14,305 nt of DNA, taken from the NCBI GenBank assembly GCA_937926325.1, contig CALAZQ010000272.1, forward strand, positions 1 through 14,305. The letters run 5' to 3'. Made by a program: the position numbers and the translations under genes. This stretch comes from an uncultured Planctomycetaceae bacterium. GTDB taxonomy: Bacteria > Planctomycetota > Planctomycetia > Pirellulales > UBA1268. This document shows, in pieces, positions 12,658 to 14,305 of this stretch (the first letter of the stretch is position 1; every line of letters starts with the position of its first letter). Below the pieces are notes generated by a model. The model did no database searches, was not told the origin of the DNA, and saw only the letters and a list, made by a program, of their open reading frames with translations.

Positions 12658-14286
12658 TTGTACGACTCGCTCTTGGACGAACTTGAAGACGACGTGGTCA
12701 GCCGCCCGCAGGAGGTGGAGGAACTCGGCAACAAGGTTGCCGATGATGAAGAGGCAGATGCGATTCTCGAACACGATGTCGATGGGGCGAATCTTGACGA
12801 CTCCGACAACGATGCGGAGCTCAGTGCCGGTGAGAACAGCGGCAAGGCCAACGCCGCGGCAGAAGCAGACAATGGGGACAACGACAGCGAGGACACTCTG
12901 GCCGAACAGGTCGAAAACTGGTCGGACGATCCGGTGCGGATGTACCTGACCCAGATGGGTGAGATTCCGCTGCTCACTCGTGCCCAGGAGATCTACCTGG
13001 CCCGGCAGATTGAAACGACGCGGGCTCAGTTCCGCGCGAAGCTCCTGGAGTGTGAGTATGTCTGCCTGAATGCCTTCAAGGTGCTGGCCCGGGTGCATCG
13101 TGGTGAACTGCCATTCGACCGGACGGTGCAGGTCTCGGTGACGGACCGGCTGGAAAAGGAGCAGATTCTGGGCCGGCTGCCGCACAACCTGCGGACCCTT
13201 GAAGTGCTGATCAAGCAGAACAAGGCCGACTATCGCACCGCCCTCTCAAAGCGGGCCAAGATGAGCGACCGCCGCAAGGCCTGGGGGCGGCTGGGCCGCC
13301 GCCGCAAGCGGTGCGTGCGACTGATCGAGGAACTCGGCCTTCGTACCCAGCGGATCGAGGCGATGATTCCGACGCTCAACGGCTTTGTCAGTCGTCTCAA
13401 GGAGCTGAAGACCAAAATCGACGCCCACAAGCGGACCAAGCAGCCCCCGTCGGCTCGGCAGCAGCTGGTGGATGAGTATCGGGCGATCCTCAAGGCCTGC
13501 CAGGAGACGCCTCGCAGCCTGAAACGGCGGATGGCCGAGATCAACGAAATCTTCGCCCGCTATCAGAAGGCGAAGCGGGGCCTTTCCGAGGGCAACCTGC
13601 GGCTGGTGGTGTCGATTGCCAAGAAGTACCGCAATCGCGGGCTGTCGTTCCTCGACCTGATTCAGGAAGGCAATGCCGGGCTGATGCGGGCGGTCGACAA
13701 GTTCGAGTACCGCCGCGGCTTCAAGTTCTGCACCTACGCCACCTGGTGGATTCGGCAGGCGATCACCCGGGCGGTGGCCGACCAGAGCCGGACGATCCGA
13801 ATCCCGGTCCACATGGTTGAGACGATGAGCCGGGTCCGGAACGTCGCGCGGCAGCTACTCCAGGAATACGGCCGTGAGCCGACGATCGAAGAGATCGCCG
13901 CCCGGGCCGGCACGCCGGTGGACGAGACCCGCCGGGTAACCGCGATGAGCCGTTATCCGATCAGCCTCGACCGCCCGGTGGGCAACAGCGAAGACAGCCA
14001 CTTCGGCGACCTGCTGCCCGACACCGGCGCGGAAAACCCCGCCGTCGGCGCCGCTCAGGAAATGCTCCGCAACCGGATCAGCAAGGTGCTCAAAAGCCTG
14101 TCGTACCGCGAACGGGAAATCATCAAGCTCCGCTACGGACTTGGTGACGGCTACAGCTACACCCTGGAAGAAGTGGGCCACATCTTCAAGGTGACCCGCG
14201 AACGCATCCGGCAGATCGAAGCCAAGGCCGTCCGCAAACTACAGGCCCCAGCCCGCAGCGAAGAGCTGTCTGGGTTCCTGGACTGA
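12658..14286 (+). CDS. rpoD: Primary-type RNA polymerase sigma-70 factor
   Basis: The 542-residue protein directs RNA polymerase to promoters. Residues 1-88 are highly acidic (about 31 Asp/Glu against 3 Lys/Arg) and take the place of region 1.1. Region 1.2 is at about 90-125 ([22 protein letters not shown]). A helical, basic non-conserved region of about 165 residues follows. Region 2 runs from about 294 to 383, including [39 protein letters not shown] and the -10-binding [20 protein letters not shown]. Region 3 spans about 384-460. Region 4 is at 463-542, with the helix-turn-helix [20 protein letters not shown] and the terminal SEELSGFLD. The sequence is close to housekeeping RpoD in regions 2 and 4. 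The TTG start is supported by AAGGAG 7 nt upstream, and no ATG in the frame precedes region 1.2 at a sensible site. Planctomycetes can have several RpoD-like paralogues, so calling it the sole housekeeping factor is an inference. Confidence 0.93.
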   Translation: MYDSLLDELEDDVVSRPQEVEELGNKVADDEEADAILEHDVDGANLDDSDNDAELSAGENSGKANAAAEADNGDNDSEDTLAEQVENWSDDPVRMYLTQMGEIPLLTRAQEIYLARQIETTRAQFRAKLLECEYVCLNAFKVLARVHRGELPFDRTVQVSVTDRLEKEQILGRLPHNLRTLEVLIKQNKADYRTALSKRAKMSDRRKAWGRLGRRRKRCVRLIEELGLRTQRIEAMIPTLNGFVSRLKELKTKIDAHKRTKQPPSARQQLVDEYRAILKACQETPRSLKRRMAEINEIFARYQKAKRGLSEGNLRLVVSIAKKYRNRGLSFLDLIQEGNAGLMRAVDKFEYRRGFKFCTYATWWIRQAITRAVADQSRTIRIPVHMVETMSRVRNVARQLLQEYGREPTIEEIAARAGTPVDETRRVTAMSRYPISLDRPVGNSEDSHFGDLLPDTGAENPAVGAAQEMLRNRISKVLKSLSYREREIIKLRYGLGDGYSYTLEEVGHIFKVTRERIRQIEAKAVRKLQAPARSEELSGFLD

Positions 14287-14305
14287 CTTTACGGAAAACG
14301 CCGAC

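Noticed and set aside
12079..13185. Upstream extension of the zinc-ribbon frame (539 codons in total)
   Set aside because: Runs through the spacer and antisense to rpoD; the strong ribosome site at 12084-12090 marks the true start.
1..14305. CRISPR array, tRNA/rRNA, transposase, phage or defence genes
   Set aside because: Looked for and not found: no regularly spaced repeats, no tRNA T-loop signature with matching arms, no recognisable mobile-element or defence proteins.

Overview
The window is GC-rich, densely coded bacterial DNA with ordinary bacterial gene structure. It most resembles a planctomycete (Planctomycetota). That assignment rests on the style of several proteins: an exported HEAT-repeat protein, a GspF-like protein away from a full secretion operon, a CpaB-like SAF protein with a long Ala/Pro linker, a large PurL beside a separate PurQ, and a long sigma-70 protein. 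It is inferred from protein style, not from a marker gene.

Layout, left to right. Positions 1-291 hold no convincing gene but carry three tandem hairpins and an A/T-rich palindrome just ahead of a multi-spanning membrane protein of unknown function (292-1653, +). Positions 1654-1910 lie between two convergent genes and contain a highly structured element with a perfect 18-bp inverted repeat. Next, on the minus strand, are a GspF-family inner-membrane protein (2806-3867) and an overlapping exported HEAT-repeat protein (1911-2825), transcribed together. A 144-bp divergent spacer separates them from a plus-strand run: a prephenate/arogenate dehydrogenase (4012-4863), purL (4847-7810), purQ (7858-8640), a lipoprotein-like hypothetical (8714-9649) and a CpaB-like SAF protein (9855-11546). 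Convergent to that run is a small zinc-ribbon membrane protein (11566-12078, -). A 579-bp divergent spacer then precedes a primary-type sigma-70 factor (12658-14286, +).

PurL and PurQ together make formylglycinamidine ribonucleotide (FGAM) synthase, with PurQ supplying ammonia to PurL. No separate purS is needed in the cluster because PurL carries two PurS-like segments at its N-terminus. The dehydrogenase, which belongs to tyrosine biosynthesis, overlaps purL and is probably co-transcribed with it. The GspF-like and CpaB-like proteins are both relatives of type II secretion / Flp (Tad) pilus parts, but they lie about 6 kb apart in separate units.

There is no sign of CRISPR arrays, phage genes, transposases, tRNA or rRNA. 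The best candidates for something undescribed are non-coding: the 1654-1910 element, the hairpin cluster at 1-105, and the long leader of the sigma factor gene. Among proteins, the 453-residue membrane protein, the lipoprotein-like protein and the zinc-ribbon protein have no function I can assign.
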